This document shows, in pieces, positions 1 to 9,060 of a stretch of 64,000 nucleotides of DNA. Below the pieces are notes generated by a model. It did not search any database. It was not told where the DNA came from and saw only the letters and a program-made list of their open reading frames with translations. Origin of the DNA: Clostridia bacterium (GTDB lineage: Bacteria; Bacillota; Clostridia; Oscillospirales; Acutalibacteraceae); assembly GCA_017624735.1 (NCBI GenBank), contig JAGAMK010000069.1, forward strand, positions 19,765 to 83,764, in the 5' to 3' direction. The translations under genes were made by a program, and so were the position numbers. Numbering within the stretch: position 1 is the stretch's first letter; each line of letters opens with the position of its first letter.

Positions 1-1071
1 GCAAAATTCCATATCGTTGCAGTTCCAACACCTGTTAATGATGACCACACACCCGACCTTACACCTGTTGAAGGTGCATCAACAATCGTTGGTAGAAACC
101 TTACAAAGGGTTCAATCGTTGTTTACGAATCAACTGTTTACCCAGGTGTTACAGAAGATGTTTGTATTCCAATTCTTGAAAAAGAATCAGGACTTAAATG
201 TGGTGTTGACTTTAAAGTAGGTTATTCACCTGAAAGAATCAACCCAGGTGACAAAGTACACAGACTCGAAACAATTGTTAAAATCGTTTCAGGTATGGAT
301 GAAGAGTCACTTGACGAAATCGCAAAAGTTTATGAACTTGTTGTTGAAGCAGGTGTTCATAGAGCAAGCTGTATCAAGGTTGCTGAGGCTGCAAAGGTTA
401 TCGAAAACAGCCAGCGTGATATCAACATCGCTTTCATGAATGAACTTTCAATCATCTTCAACAAGATGGGTATTGATACAAAGTCAGTTCTTGAAGCAGC
501 AGGTACAAAGTGGAACTTCCTTAAGTTCTTTCCTGGACTTGTTGGTGGTCACTGTATCGGTGTTGACCCATATTATCTTACATATAAAGCAGAAATGTTA
601 GGCTACCATAGTCAGATTATCCTTTCAGGTCGTCGTATCAATGACGATATGGGTAAATATGTTGCTGAAAATGTTGTTAAAAACCTTATCTCTGCGGACA
701 AAGCAGTTAAGAATGCTAAGGTTGCAATTCTCGGCTTTACATTCAAAGAAAATTGCCCTGATACAAGAAATACAAGAATTATTGACATCGTTAATGAACT
801 CAAAGAGTACGGTATTAATCCTGTTATTGCTGACCCAGAAGCAGATGCTGATGAAGCAAAATGGCTTTATGGTATTGAGTTCGTTGATATGAACACAATC
901 AAAGATATGGATGCAGTTATTCTTGCTGTTGCACATGATAGCTTCAGCTCACTCACAATGGCTGATATGGATAAATTCTTCGGTGAAGGACAGAAAGTTC
1001 TTCTTGACATTAAGGGCTTGCTTAACAGAAAAGAATATGAAGATGCAGGCTATTCATATTGGAGATTATAA
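1..1071 (+). CDS. UDP-N-acetylhexosamine 6-dehydrogenase (WbpO/TviB-like), 5' truncated by window
   Basis: The frame is open from base 1 and about 356 codons remain, so the N-terminal Rossmann fold with its GxGxxG loop lies upstream of the window. The enzyme would oxidise C6 of a UDP-HexNAc to the uronic acid with two NAD+ in the cytoplasm. Visible landmarks are VAVPTPV at residues 6-12, STVYPGVTED from residue 44, and the thiol active-site motif GGHCIGVDP with the catalytic Cys codon at 553-555. A WbpP/TviC-type 4-epimerase follows after 34 bases; the same pair makes UDP-GalNAcA for Vi antigen. Substrate choice is inferred from family likeness. UDP-glucose dehydrogenase is a less likely alternative. 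Confidence 0.88.
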   Translation, partial: AKFHIVAVPTPVNDDHTPDLTPVEGASTIVGRNLTKGSIVVYESTVYPGVTEDVCIPILEKESGLKCGVDFKVGYSPERINPGDKVHRLETIVKIVSGMDEESLDEIAKVYELVVEAGVHRASCIKVAEAAKVIENSQRDINIAFMNELSIIFNKMGIDTKSVLEAAGTKWNFLKFFPGLVGGHCIGVDPYYLTYKAEMLGYHSQIILSGRRINDDMGKYVAENVVKNLISADKAVKNAKVAILGFTFKENCPDTRNTRIIDIVNELKEYGINPVIADPEADADEAKWLYGIEFVDMNTIKDMDAVILAVAHDSFSSLTMADMDKFFGEGQKVLLDIKGLLNRKEYEDAGYSYWRL

Positions 1072-1105
1072 TTCTAGTTTAAAAATTTATTTGTAGGTGT
1101 TAATT

Positions 1106-2080
1106 ATGGGCTATAAAGATTTAAAATTTCCTGAGAATTCATTATTCTTGGTAACAGGTTGTGCAGGTTTCATTGGTTCTAACCTTTGTGAAGCAATCCT
1201 TAATATGGGTTACAGAGTTCGTGGTTTGGACGACTTGTCAACAGGTAAACAGGCTAATGTTGATATGTTCCTTGATAACCCTAACTATGAGTTCATTAAA
1301 GGTGACATCAAAGACCTTGATACTTGTATGAAGGCATGTGAAGGCGTTGACTATGTTCTTAATCAGGCTGCTTGGGGTAGTGTTCCAAGAAGTATTGTAA
1401 TGCCTATCTTCTATTGCAAAAACAATATTGAAGGTACTCTCAATATGCTAGAAGCTGCTCGTCAGTGCGGTGTTAAGAAATTCGTTTATGCTTCAAGTTC
1501 ATCAGTTTACGGTGACGAGCCAAACCTTCCAAAGACAGAGGGCAGAGAAGGTAACCTTCTTTCACCTTATGCAGTTACTAAGAGATGTGATGAAGAATGG
1601 GCAAAAATGTACACAATGCACTACGGCCTTGACACATACGGTATGCGTTACTTTAATGTTTTCGGTCGTCGTCAGGACCCGGACGGTGCTTATGCAGCAG
1701 TTATTCCGAAATTCTTAAAGCTCTTAATTAACGGTGAAACTCCTACAATTAATGGTGACGGTAAACAGAGCCGTGACTTTACTTACATTGATAATGTTAT
1801 TGAAGCCAACCTTAAATCCTGCCTCGCATCTCACGAGGCAGCAGGACAGGCTTACAATATCGCTTACGGCGGAAGAGAATATCTTATCGATATCTACTAT
1901 GGTCTTACAAAGGCTTTAGGTGTTGACATTGAACCTAACTTTGGTCCTGACAGAGCAGGTGACATCAAGCACTCAAATGCTGATATTTCAAAGGCAAGAA
2001 AAAATCTTGGCTATGACCCTGACTGGAGCTTCCAGAAAGGTATTGCTGCCGCTATTGAGTGGTATAAGGAGAATTTATAA
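1106..2080 (+). CDS. NAD-dependent UDP-sugar 4-epimerase (WbpP/TviC-like)
   Basis: An extended short-chain dehydrogenase/reductase of 324 residues. The NAD-binding loop TGCAGFIG lies at residues 17-24 and the catalytic Tyr155xxxLys159 in SPYAVTK. Stretches such as AAWGSVPRS and RYFNVFGRRQDPDGAYAAVIP are typical of the WbpP/TviC group, which interconverts UDP-GlcNAc(A) and UDP-GalNAc(A). I chose ATG 1106 because TAGGTG sits six bases upstream; a GTG nine bases earlier has no such site. Its stop overlaps the next start (TAATG), so the two are translationally coupled. With the preceding dehydrogenase it should supply UDP-GalNAcA or a related uronic acid donor; the exact sugar is not proven. Confidence 0.88.
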   Translation: MGYKDLKFPENSLFLVTGCAGFIGSNLCEAILNMGYRVRGLDDLSTGKQANVDMFLDNPNYEFIKGDIKDLDTCMKACEGVDYVLNQAAWGSVPRSIVMPIFYCKNNIEGTLNMLEAARQCGVKKFVYASSSSVYGDEPNLPKTEGREGNLLSPYAVTKRCDEEWAKMYTMHYGLDTYGMRYFNVFGRRQDPDGAYAAVIPKFLKLLINGETPTINGDGKQSRDFTYIDNVIEANLKSCLASHEAAGQAYNIAYGGREYLIDIYYGLTKALGVDIEPNFGPDRAGDIKHSNADISKARKNLGYDPDWSFQKGIAAAIEWYKENL

Positions 2081-2961
2081 TGTTCGACTATAAAAAAATA
2101 ATCAAAGACAGAGAAATCCGTCTTAAATTGATTAATATGCTCAATTTTATTCCTCATAAGCCATATTTGAAAATGGTTTATTGGATAAAAACAGGCAAAA
2201 AGCTTAATTTGGAAAATCCAAAAACATTCTGTGATAAACTTAATTGGTTAAAGCTCAATAATATTCATCCTGAATATACTGACCTTGTTGATAAGGTAAA
2301 AGTTCGCGACTATGTCAACAATATTATGGGTCGAGATATGTTCTTTCCACTTTATGGTGCTTGGGACCATTATGCTGATATTGATTTCGATAGTTTGCCG
2401 GATAAGTTTGTTCTTAAATGTAATCATGACTCTGCAAGTGTTAATGTTATTAAGGATAAGAGTAAGATGGACCATAAGGAATTGGAAAAATTCTATGAGG
2501 GCAGACTTCGTATAAATCCATACAATATGGGCCGCGAATATCCATATAAAGATGTAAAACCGAAGATTATTGCAGAAAAATATATGATTCCCGATGGTGA
2601 AACAGACATCAATGACTATAAATTTTTCTGCTTTGATGGTAAGCCTGAAATGTTATTCGTTGCAACTGACCGTAGTGACGACTGTCGTTTCGACTTTTAT
2701 GATATGGATTTCAATCATCTTGATATTGAAAACATTCATCCGCATTCTGATAAACCTATCGCAAAGCCCGAATGTTTTGAAGAGATGAAAGAACTTGCGG
2801 AAAAATTAACAAAGGGCTTTAAGTTTGTAAGACTTGACTTGTATGAAATTCAAGGAAAAGTTTACTTTGGCGAATACACATTCTTCCACGCAGGTGGTTT
2901 CTGGCCGTTCCACCCCGATGAATACGAATATAAATATGGCGACTTAATTAAGTTGGATTAA
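2080..2961 (+). CDS. TupA-like ATP-grasp protein (copy 1)
   Basis: A 293-residue protein of the TupA-like ATP-grasp family, named for TupA of teichuronopeptide synthesis in alkaliphilic Bacillus. Landmarks are an N-terminal helical part, SLPDKFVLKCNHDS around residue 105, the YPYKDVKPKIIAEKYM stretch, and DYKFFCFDGKPEMLF, followed by an acidic KFVRLDLYE strand near the C-terminus. ATP-grasp enzymes activate a carboxylate with ATP and join it to an amine, so this protein may link amino acids to sugar carboxylates or to each other. It sits directly after the uronic-acid donor genes, which fits that idea. The specific reaction is inference. A second family member lies at 4907-5872. Confidence 0.85.
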   Translation: MFDYKKIIKDREIRLKLINMLNFIPHKPYLKMVYWIKTGKKLNLENPKTFCDKLNWLKLNNIHPEYTDLVDKVKVRDYVNNIMGRDMFFPLYGAWDHYADIDFDSLPDKFVLKCNHDSASVNVIKDKSKMDHKELEKFYEGRLRINPYNMGREYPYKDVKPKIIAEKYMIPDGETDINDYKFFCFDGKPEMLFVATDRSDDCRFDFYDMDFNHLDIENIHPHSDKPIAKPECFEEMKELAEKLTKGFKFVRLDLYEIQGKVYFGEYTFFHAGGFWPFHPDEYEYKYGDLIKLD

Positions 2962-2970
2962 GGTGTTTTA

Positions 2971-3780
2971 ATGAATAAGGGTAAAATTTCAATTATAATG
3001 GGAATATATAACTGTTCCGCAACTCTGCCTGAGGCAATTGATTCAATTCTTGCTCAGACATATGAAAATTGGGAACTGATTATGTGCGATGACTGCTCCA
3101 CTGATGATACATATATGGTAGCAGAGGAGTATAAGAACAAATATCCCGAAAAAATGATACTTGTCCGTAATGAGAAAAACAGCAGATTAGCATTTTCGCT
3201 TAATCACTGTTTAAAATACGCTACAGGCGAATTTGTTGCACGTATGGATGGTGACGATGTTTCTGTTCCGGAGCGATTTGAAAAACAAATTCAGTTTTTA
3301 AAAGAACATCCGGATGTACAACTTGTCGGTACATCTATGCAAAGATTTAATCAAAGCGGAAAGCACGATATCGTGTATCCACCTGAAAAAGTTGATAAAT
3401 TTACCCTTAAAGACCGTATTCCGTTTAATCACGCAACAATACTTACATATAAATATGTTTATGATGAACTTAATGGTTATACTGTAGCCGAAAGAACTAA
3501 TAGAGCACAGGATTATGACTTGTGGTTCAGATTTTTCCATAAAGGTTTTGTTGGTGCTAATATGATGGAACCTTTATACCTTGTTCGTGAAGATGAAAAT
3601 GCTGTTCGCAGAAGAACAGCAAAAGTAAGAATAAATGCTTATAAAACAACCCGAATGGGTTATAAATTACTTAATTATCCAAAAAGCTGGTTAATTAAGG
3701 CAACTCTTGTTTTAATCGTAAAATGCTTGACACCTTATTTTATAGTTGATAAATATCGAGAGTATCAAGCTAAAAAGTAA
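2971..3780 (+). CDS. Glycosyltransferase family 2
   Basis: A 269-residue GT-A fold transferase. It opens with ISIIMGIYNCSATLPEAIDS, has the DDCSTDD nucleotide-binding motif near residue 40 and the metal-binding ARMDGDDV (DxD) near residue 92. NHATILTYKYVYDELNGY and an RAQDYDLWFRF motif follow, typical of capsule and O-antigen GT2 enzymes. No convincing membrane helix is seen except a hydrophobic stretch at the C-terminus (about residues 235-255), which may bind the membrane. AGGTG seven bases upstream supports the ATG. It probably adds one sugar to the lipid-linked repeat unit at the inner face of the membrane; donor and acceptor cannot be read from sequence. Confidence 0.9.
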   Translation: MNKGKISIIMGIYNCSATLPEAIDSILAQTYENWELIMCDDCSTDDTYMVAEEYKNKYPEKMILVRNEKNSRLAFSLNHCLKYATGEFVARMDGDDVSVPERFEKQIQFLKEHPDVQLVGTSMQRFNQSGKHDIVYPPEKVDKFTLKDRIPFNHATILTYKYVYDELNGYTVAERTNRAQDYDLWFRFFHKGFVGANMMEPLYLVREDENAVRRRTAKVRINAYKTTRMGYKLLNYPKSWLIKATLVLIVKCLTPYFIVDKYREYQAKK

Positions 3781-3801
3781 TTCCTGATTGGTGGTGAAAA
3801 T

Positions 3802-4887
3802 ATGGCAAAATTATACTTCTTTATGGCATTTGTTTGTGGTATACTTGCCTATTTTTCTACCTATGGAAGGCCTGCAAAATTAGATAGTAACGGTGTTGTT
3901 CAGAAAAAAAGACAGCGAACATTTTTTTACTTGTTGTTATTTGCAGTCTTAATAGTTTTTTCCGGATTTAGACAACTTCATGTAAATGGTATGGATGAGT
4001 ATGCTTATAGAAACAGATTTAATGAGTTCACCGGTATGTCCTTGTCGGAAGCTTTAGCATTCACTCCAAACGAACCTTTGATGTCGTTAATAGTATTTCT
4101 CGCAACTCGTATTTTTAATGTCAGTCAAGGATTTTTATTGTTATCAAGTGTGATAATCCTGTTACCGATGATTACGTCATTCAAAAAATATAGCATTGAT
4201 TTTGCTTATGCAATAGTCCTTTTGTTCGCAACAACTCAACTTTATAACTCCTTTAATGGTATAGCTCAATATTTGGCAGCAGCAATATATCTTTTAGCAA
4301 TTCCGTATATTTATGAGCGAAAGTTCTGGAAATACGCATTTGTTGTTGTAATATGCTGTATGTTCCATATGGGTGCAATAGTTCTATTCCCAATCTATTT
4401 TATTGCAATGAACAGAACAGACTCAATTAAGGGAATCTTAACAAGTGTGGTTGTTTTGGCTGTTATTGTTGTTGCCTATGGTTCTCTTGAAAGCATTATC
4501 AATACAACCGGTATGCTTGATGATTATATGTTTGTTGTACAAGAAGGTCATCACGGTGTTAATATTATTACAATCATTATTAACTGTGTTCCTGCTGCGT
4601 TAGCTATTTATGCAACACGATTTACAAGGGAAGATAAAGTGACAACAATTTGTGCCAATATGTGTGTGTTACACGCATTAATCTATATAGCAAGTATTAT
4701 GGACGTTTATATTGCTCGTTTTGCAATTTTCACCTGTACTTTTGTTATTCTGTACCTATCACGAATTACAAAAGTATTCAGCAATGAGTTCAAAATAATA
4801 TTTAAAATTGCTTCGGTAGCACTATATTCAATTGTATGCTTTTTAACAATAAGTGGTGCAAGATATTCGTTCAATTTCTATTTGTAA
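3802..4887 (+). CDS. EpsG-family polysaccharide polymerase (Wzy-like)
   Basis: A very hydrophobic 361-residue membrane protein with roughly ten predicted helices. Near the N-terminus it has the FSGFRQLHVNGMDEYAYRN segment, which resembles the G(x)R ... (G)xDxxxY region of EpsG/Wzy-like proteins. Such proteins polymerise undecaprenyl-linked repeat units at the outer face of the membrane in Wzy-dependent pathways. The flippase at 9061-10593 would be its partner. It is the only polymerase candidate in the visible part of the cluster. GGTGG ahead of ATG 3802 supports the start. Family assignment is fairly sure, the polymerase role is inferred from context. Confidence 0.78.
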   Translation: MAKLYFFMAFVCGILAYFSTYGRPAKLDSNGVVQKKRQRTFFYLLLFAVLIVFSGFRQLHVNGMDEYAYRNRFNEFTGMSLSEALAFTPNEPLMSLIVFLATRIFNVSQGFLLLSSVIILLPMITSFKKYSIDFAYAIVLLFATTQLYNSFNGIAQYLAAAIYLLAIPYIYERKFWKYAFVVVICCMFHMGAIVLFPIYFIAMNRTDSIKGILTSVVVLAVIVVAYGSLESIINTTGMLDDYMFVVQEGHHGVNIITIIINCVPAALAIYATRFTREDKVTTICANMCVLHALIYIASIMDVYIARFAIFTCTFVILYLSRITKVFSNEFKIIFKIASVALYSIVCFLTISGARYSFNFYL

Positions 4888-4906
4888 TTTTTAAGGAGAA
4901 AAGCTT

Positions 4907-5872
4907 ATGTCTATAAAGAAAAAAATAAAAAAGCATATGCAAAGTTCTGCATCGGGTCAACTGCTTTTCTTTTATATTCGTATTTTAAGAGAAAAACTTT
5001 GTATGTTGACACCTGATAAAGAGTTTTTGGAAAAAAGATATAAGCAAAAGCACGGAAAAGAAATGGATTTATTCAATCCTAAAAATTATAGTGAAGTATG
5101 CAGTTGGTTAAAACTTTTTTATCGTGACGAAAGAATGGTTCGTTGTGCTGATAAATACGGCATTCGTGACTATCTTGCTGAATTAGGATATGACAATCTT
5201 TGTAATGAAGTTATTGGTGTATACGACGATGCAAGAAAAATTGATTTTGACAGTTTACCAGATAAATTTGTTGCTAAGGCAACTCATGGCAGTAGTTGGA
5301 ATCTTGTTTGTACAGATAAGAATAAACTTGATTGGAAAACAGAAGTCAAGAAAATGAATATGTGGCTTAAACTCGACTTGACTGCATTTGGCAGAGAGTG
5401 GAATTATAAGGATATTAAGCCACAAATTGTTATAGAAAAATTTTTAGACCATCAACCACTTAATGATTACAAATTTATGTGCTTTAACGGTGAACCAATG
5501 TTTATGCAGGTTAACCACGATGAAGATGGTGTACATTATCTCGATTATTATAAATTAGACGGTTGGGAAAAACTGCCTGTTTATTTAAAGGGTTACAACA
5601 ATTATGATGGTGTTTTACCTTTGCCAGATAACTATGAGAGAATGTTTGAAATTGCAAAGGATTTAAGTAAACCTTTCCCATTTGCAAGAATTGATTTTTA
5701 TAGTTTTGACGATACAATGATACTTGGTGAAATTACTTTCTTTACAGGTGGGGGACTCACTCCCTTTATTTCAAAAGAAGGCAATTATGACGAACTTTTC
5801 GGAAGTCTTATCAAACTTCCCGAACCAAACCACAATTTAGAACTTTATAACAAACTTTACAATAAAAACTGA
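4907..5872 (+). CDS. TupA-like ATP-grasp protein (copy 2)
   Basis: A 321-residue paralogue of the protein at 2080-2961. It shares the order of motifs: SLPDKFVAKATHGSSWN, a REWNYKDIKPQIVIEKF segment, DYKFMCFNGEPMFMQV, and PFARIDFYS then GEITFFTGGGL near the end. It has a longer N-terminus with a basic patch. The two copies differ at many positions, so they are not a recent duplication and probably act on different substrates. AAGGAG seven bases upstream of ATG supports the start. As for copy 1, amide-bond formation by ATP-grasp chemistry is family knowledge; a role in decorating an acidic polysaccharide is inference. Confidence 0.83.
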   Translation: MSIKKKIKKHMQSSASGQLLFFYIRILREKLCMLTPDKEFLEKRYKQKHGKEMDLFNPKNYSEVCSWLKLFYRDERMVRCADKYGIRDYLAELGYDNLCNEVIGVYDDARKIDFDSLPDKFVAKATHGSSWNLVCTDKNKLDWKTEVKKMNMWLKLDLTAFGREWNYKDIKPQIVIEKFLDHQPLNDYKFMCFNGEPMFMQVNHDEDGVHYLDYYKLDGWEKLPVYLKGYNNYDGVLPLPDNYERMFEIAKDLSKPFPFARIDFYSFDDTMILGEITFFTGGGLTPFISKEGNYDELFGSLIKLPEPNHNLELYNKLYNKN

Positions 5873-5886
5873 AAGAAGTTGTTTCT

Positions 5887-6981
5887 TTGATTAAGATTTT
5901 ATTTTTAACCCAAAACCTTGGCGGTGGCGGTGCTGAAAGAGTACTGGTAAACCTTGTAAATAATATGGATAAAACCAAGTACGATGTAACAGTTGCTACA
6001 ATGTTTGGTGGAGGAGTCAATGAAAAATTTCTCAACAAAGATGTGAAATATTTCTGTAAAAAAGCGCCACTTTTCCCCGGTGTTTCACAAGTTATGCGTT
6101 TTATTCCCGCAAAATGGCTTTATAAATATTTTGTAGGAAATGAAAAATATGATGTAGTAGTTGCATTTATGCACGGTGTACCTGCAAAAGTAATTAGTGG
6201 ATGTACACTCAAAAATGTTAAAAAGATTTCGTGGCTTCACTGCGGAGATATGAATAAAACAAGTATGTTTAATTGTTTCCCGACATTTAAAAGTGCAGTC
6301 AAGGTATATGGTAGTTTTGACAAAGTTTTAGGTGTTGCAAAAAGCGTTGCGGATGCTTTTTCAAAGAAAACAGGGCTTACTGAAAACGTAAGTTATTGTT
6401 ATAATGTTAATGACACAAATAAAATTATAAATCTCGCAAAAGAAGAAATTGACCTTGAATATAAAAAGCCTCTTGTGTGTTCTGTGGGTAGATTCACAAG
6501 TGAAAAAGGCTTTTCAAGGCTAATTAAAATCTCAAACAGATTACATAATGAGGGCGTTGAGCACACACTTATGCTTATAGGTGGCGGTGCATTGGAAGAA
6601 ACTATCAAAGCAGAGGCAAAAGAACTTAACGAAAATGTAATCTTTACAGGCTTTCAGGATAATCCATATAAGTATTTAAGTAAAGCAGATATTTTTGTTT
6701 GCTCATCGTTCTTTGAGGGCTTAAGTACAGCTACAACAGAGGCGATTGTACTTGGTCTCCCGACAGTTTCAACCAATGTATCAGGAGCAAAAGAAATTTT
6801 AGGAGAAAACAACGAATACGGCTTGGTTGTAGGTATGGACGACGAAGATTTATATAGAGGTCTTAAAGAAATGCTTACAAACGAAGAAGTTCGTAATCAT
6901 TATAAAAAACAAGCAGAAATTCGCGGTGAATTTTTCAACACTGAAAATGCTGTGAGAGAAACAGTAAAACATTTTGAATAA
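5887..6981 (+). CDS. Glycosyltransferase family 4
   Basis: A 364-residue GT-B fold enzyme. The N-terminal domain starts with LFLTQNLGGGGAERVLVNLV, the glycine-rich loop typical of GT4. The C-terminal donor-binding domain has SVGRFTSEKGFSRLI (about residue 200) and the EX7E-type region FEGLSTATTEAIVLGLPTVST (about residue 280). The start is a TTG at 5887, preceded by a GAAAGAAG Shine-Dalgarno; no ATG or GTG is better placed. It is a retaining transferase acting at the cytosolic membrane face on the lipid-linked repeat unit. Donor sugar is unknown. Confidence 0.9.
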   Translation: MIKILFLTQNLGGGGAERVLVNLVNNMDKTKYDVTVATMFGGGVNEKFLNKDVKYFCKKAPLFPGVSQVMRFIPAKWLYKYFVGNEKYDVVVAFMHGVPAKVISGCTLKNVKKISWLHCGDMNKTSMFNCFPTFKSAVKVYGSFDKVLGVAKSVADAFSKKTGLTENVSYCYNVNDTNKIINLAKEEIDLEYKKPLVCSVGRFTSEKGFSRLIKISNRLHNEGVEHTLMLIGGGALEETIKAEAKELNENVIFTGFQDNPYKYLSKADIFVCSSFFEGLSTATTEAIVLGLPTVSTNVSGAKEILGENNEYGLVVGMDDEDLYRGLKEMLTNEEVRNHYKKQAEIRGEFFNTENAVRETVKHFE

Positions 6982-6993
6982 AGGTGTATTTTT

Positions 6994-9048
6994 ATGAGTA
7001 TGGTTTCCGTAATCATTCCTGTTTACAACACAAAAAAGTACTTAAGGAAATGCGTTGACTCAGTTTTAGCACAAACATATGACAATTTAGAAATAATTCT
7101 TGTTGATGATGGTTCAACAGACGATACAGGGGCTCTTTGCGATGAAATTGCAAAGGGCTTTAACAACATTATAGTCATTCATAAACCGAATGGCGGTCTG
7201 TCTGATGCGCGAAATGCAGGTATGGCTGTCGCAACAGGGGAATATACCTGCTTCCTTGATAGTGATGATTGGATGGACGAAGACTGCCTTGAAGAATCTC
7301 TAAATGAAGTGAAAAATGAAAATGCAGACATAGTTGTCTGGGGTTACCATACTGATTTTCACGATGAAAATGAAAAAATAATTAAATCTCACGATGTTAT
7401 TCCGGCACAATTTAAAAGTACTGATAATGTTGATGAGAATATGGATGTCGATAAGCTTATCGGTCTTTGCGGTTATGCTTGGAATAAACTCTATAAAACA
7501 GAAGTAATAAAAGGCAAAGAATTTGTAAAAGGCATTTCTCTTGTTGAGGATATTCTCTTCAATGCTGATGTAATGACAGAAAATGTAAAAGTTTCATTTA
7601 TCAATAAGGCTTTTACTCACTATATTCAAAGACAGAGAGAAACTTTGGGCACAAAATATTACCCTGATTATTTAGATTTGAAGATAAAAGCAATTGAAGC
7701 AGACGAAAGAATCTTAACTTGTTGGCATACTCCAAAGGAAATTATCGAAAGATTTGTTTGTGGAATGTATCTGTCTGTATCTTGGAGTATGATTACAAAT
7801 CTTTTGAAGTCAAATGCTTCTAAAAAAGACAAGGTAAATAAAATTAAAGAGTTAATTAGTAATAAAGAAATCATTGCAAAAATTTCAAAAGCCAGAGAGA
7901 ATACTTTCAATAAGAAAATCAGCAAGAAAACAATTCTGACAAAAAACATTTTTCTTATTAAAACAATTGTTAATATTCTTGAAAAAAGCAAGAAATTAAC
8001 ATCTTCAATAACACCCGAATTTAAGAGCGTTATTCTCGCAATGCTTTCAAAAGGGAATAACCCAAAATGGCTCAAATATAAGAGCGATAATAAAAAAGTT
8101 GTTGTTTTTCTTGCAGGGTTCTATGCAAACCTTGGCGACTTGGCAATAACTTATGCACAAAGGGAATTTTTGCGTCAAGTGTATCCCGACAGAGATATTA
8201 TTCTTGTGCCAAGTACAGAAACTTATACAAGTATGAAAACTCTTAAAAAGATTATAAATAAAGACGATGTTATCACCTTAATTGGTGGCGGTAATATGTC
8301 CGACCTTTATTGGTCACTTGAATCTGCAAGGTTATTTGTAATCAAGAACTTTAAAAATAATAAGATTATTTCATTCCCGCAGACTGTTTCTTTCTCTGAT
8401 ACTGAAAAGGGTAAGAAATGCTTAAATACAAGTAGAAAAGTATATTCATCACATAAAAATATTGTTTTCTTCTTGCGAGAAAATAACGCATTTAAGCGTT
8501 TTCAGAAGTATTTTCCAAATGTAAAATGTGAACTTTGCCCCGATATGGTTTTGTCACTTAAAAAGACAGAGCCAAGAATGGAAAGAAATCAGGTTGTTTG
8601 TTGTCTTCGTAATGACGGCGAAAGTTATATTTCAGGTGTACAAAGAAAAGCAATTATCACTCAAATGCGTGAAAATTTTGATAACGTAATTCTGCGCGAT
8701 ACAGTTGATGTTTCAGTTGACGAATGTACAGAAGAAGTTTTTGAAAATACTCTTGAAAATTTCTGGGGTATGCTTCGTAGCAGTAAGGTTGTAGTTACTG
8801 ACCGTCTTCATTGTATGATTTTCTGTGTTATTACAGGAACACCTTGTATCGCTATTGACAACAGCAACAAGAAGATTTCAGGTGTTTATAACGAATGGCT
8901 TGGGGAAATAAACTGGGTAAAATTTGCAACGGATAGCGACATTGATAATGTCGCAGAACTTGCAAAAGAAGTTTCAACTTACACGGATAATGTTTTACCA
9001 AATACTATTAGAGATAAATTCTCTAATCTTGAGAATGCTTGTAAATAA
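6994..9048 (+). CDS. Fused GT2 glycosyltransferase - polysaccharide pyruvyl transferase
   Basis: A 684-residue two-domain protein in one uninterrupted frame. Residues 1 to about 230 are a GT2 domain (VSVIIPVYNTKKYLRKCVDS, VDDGSTDD, FLDSDDWM). Residues 230-350 are a basic, helix-rich linker. From about residue 358 comes a polysaccharide pyruvyl transferase domain: FYANLGDLAITYAQREFL, then LIGGGNMSDLYW, and near the C-terminus VVTDRLHCMIFCVI. The second domain would transfer pyruvate from PEP to form a ketal on a sugar, adding negative charge. The fusion suggests that one sugar is added and pyruvylated together. Which sugar is not known. AGGTG precedes ATG 6994; ATG 7000 is also possible. Confidence 0.85.
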   Translation: MSMVSVIIPVYNTKKYLRKCVDSVLAQTYDNLEIILVDDGSTDDTGALCDEIAKGFNNIIVIHKPNGGLSDARNAGMAVATGEYTCFLDSDDWMDEDCLEESLNEVKNENADIVVWGYHTDFHDENEKIIKSHDVIPAQFKSTDNVDENMDVDKLIGLCGYAWNKLYKTEVIKGKEFVKGISLVEDILFNADVMTENVKVSFINKAFTHYIQRQRETLGTKYYPDYLDLKIKAIEADERILTCWHTPKEIIERFVCGMYLSVSWSMITNLLKSNASKKDKVNKIKELISNKEIIAKISKARENTFNKKISKKTILTKNIFLIKTIVNILEKSKKLTSSITPEFKSVILAMLSKGNNPKWLKYKSDNKKVVVFLAGFYANLGDLAITYAQREFLRQVYPDRDIILVPSTETYTSMKTLKKIINKDDVITLIGGGNMSDLYWSLESARLFVIKNFKNNKIISFPQTVSFSDTEKGKKCLNTSRKVYSSHKNIVFFLRENNAFKRFQKYFPNVKCELCPDMVLSLKKTEPRMERNQVVCCLRNDGESYISGVQRKAIITQMRENFDNVILRDTVDVSVDECTEEVFENTLENFWGMLRSSKVVVTDRLHCMIFCVITGTPCIAIDNSNKKISGVYNEWLGEINWVKFATDSDIDNVAELAKEVSTYTDNVLPNTIRDKFSNLENACK

Positions 9049-9060
9049 AAGGATATTTAT

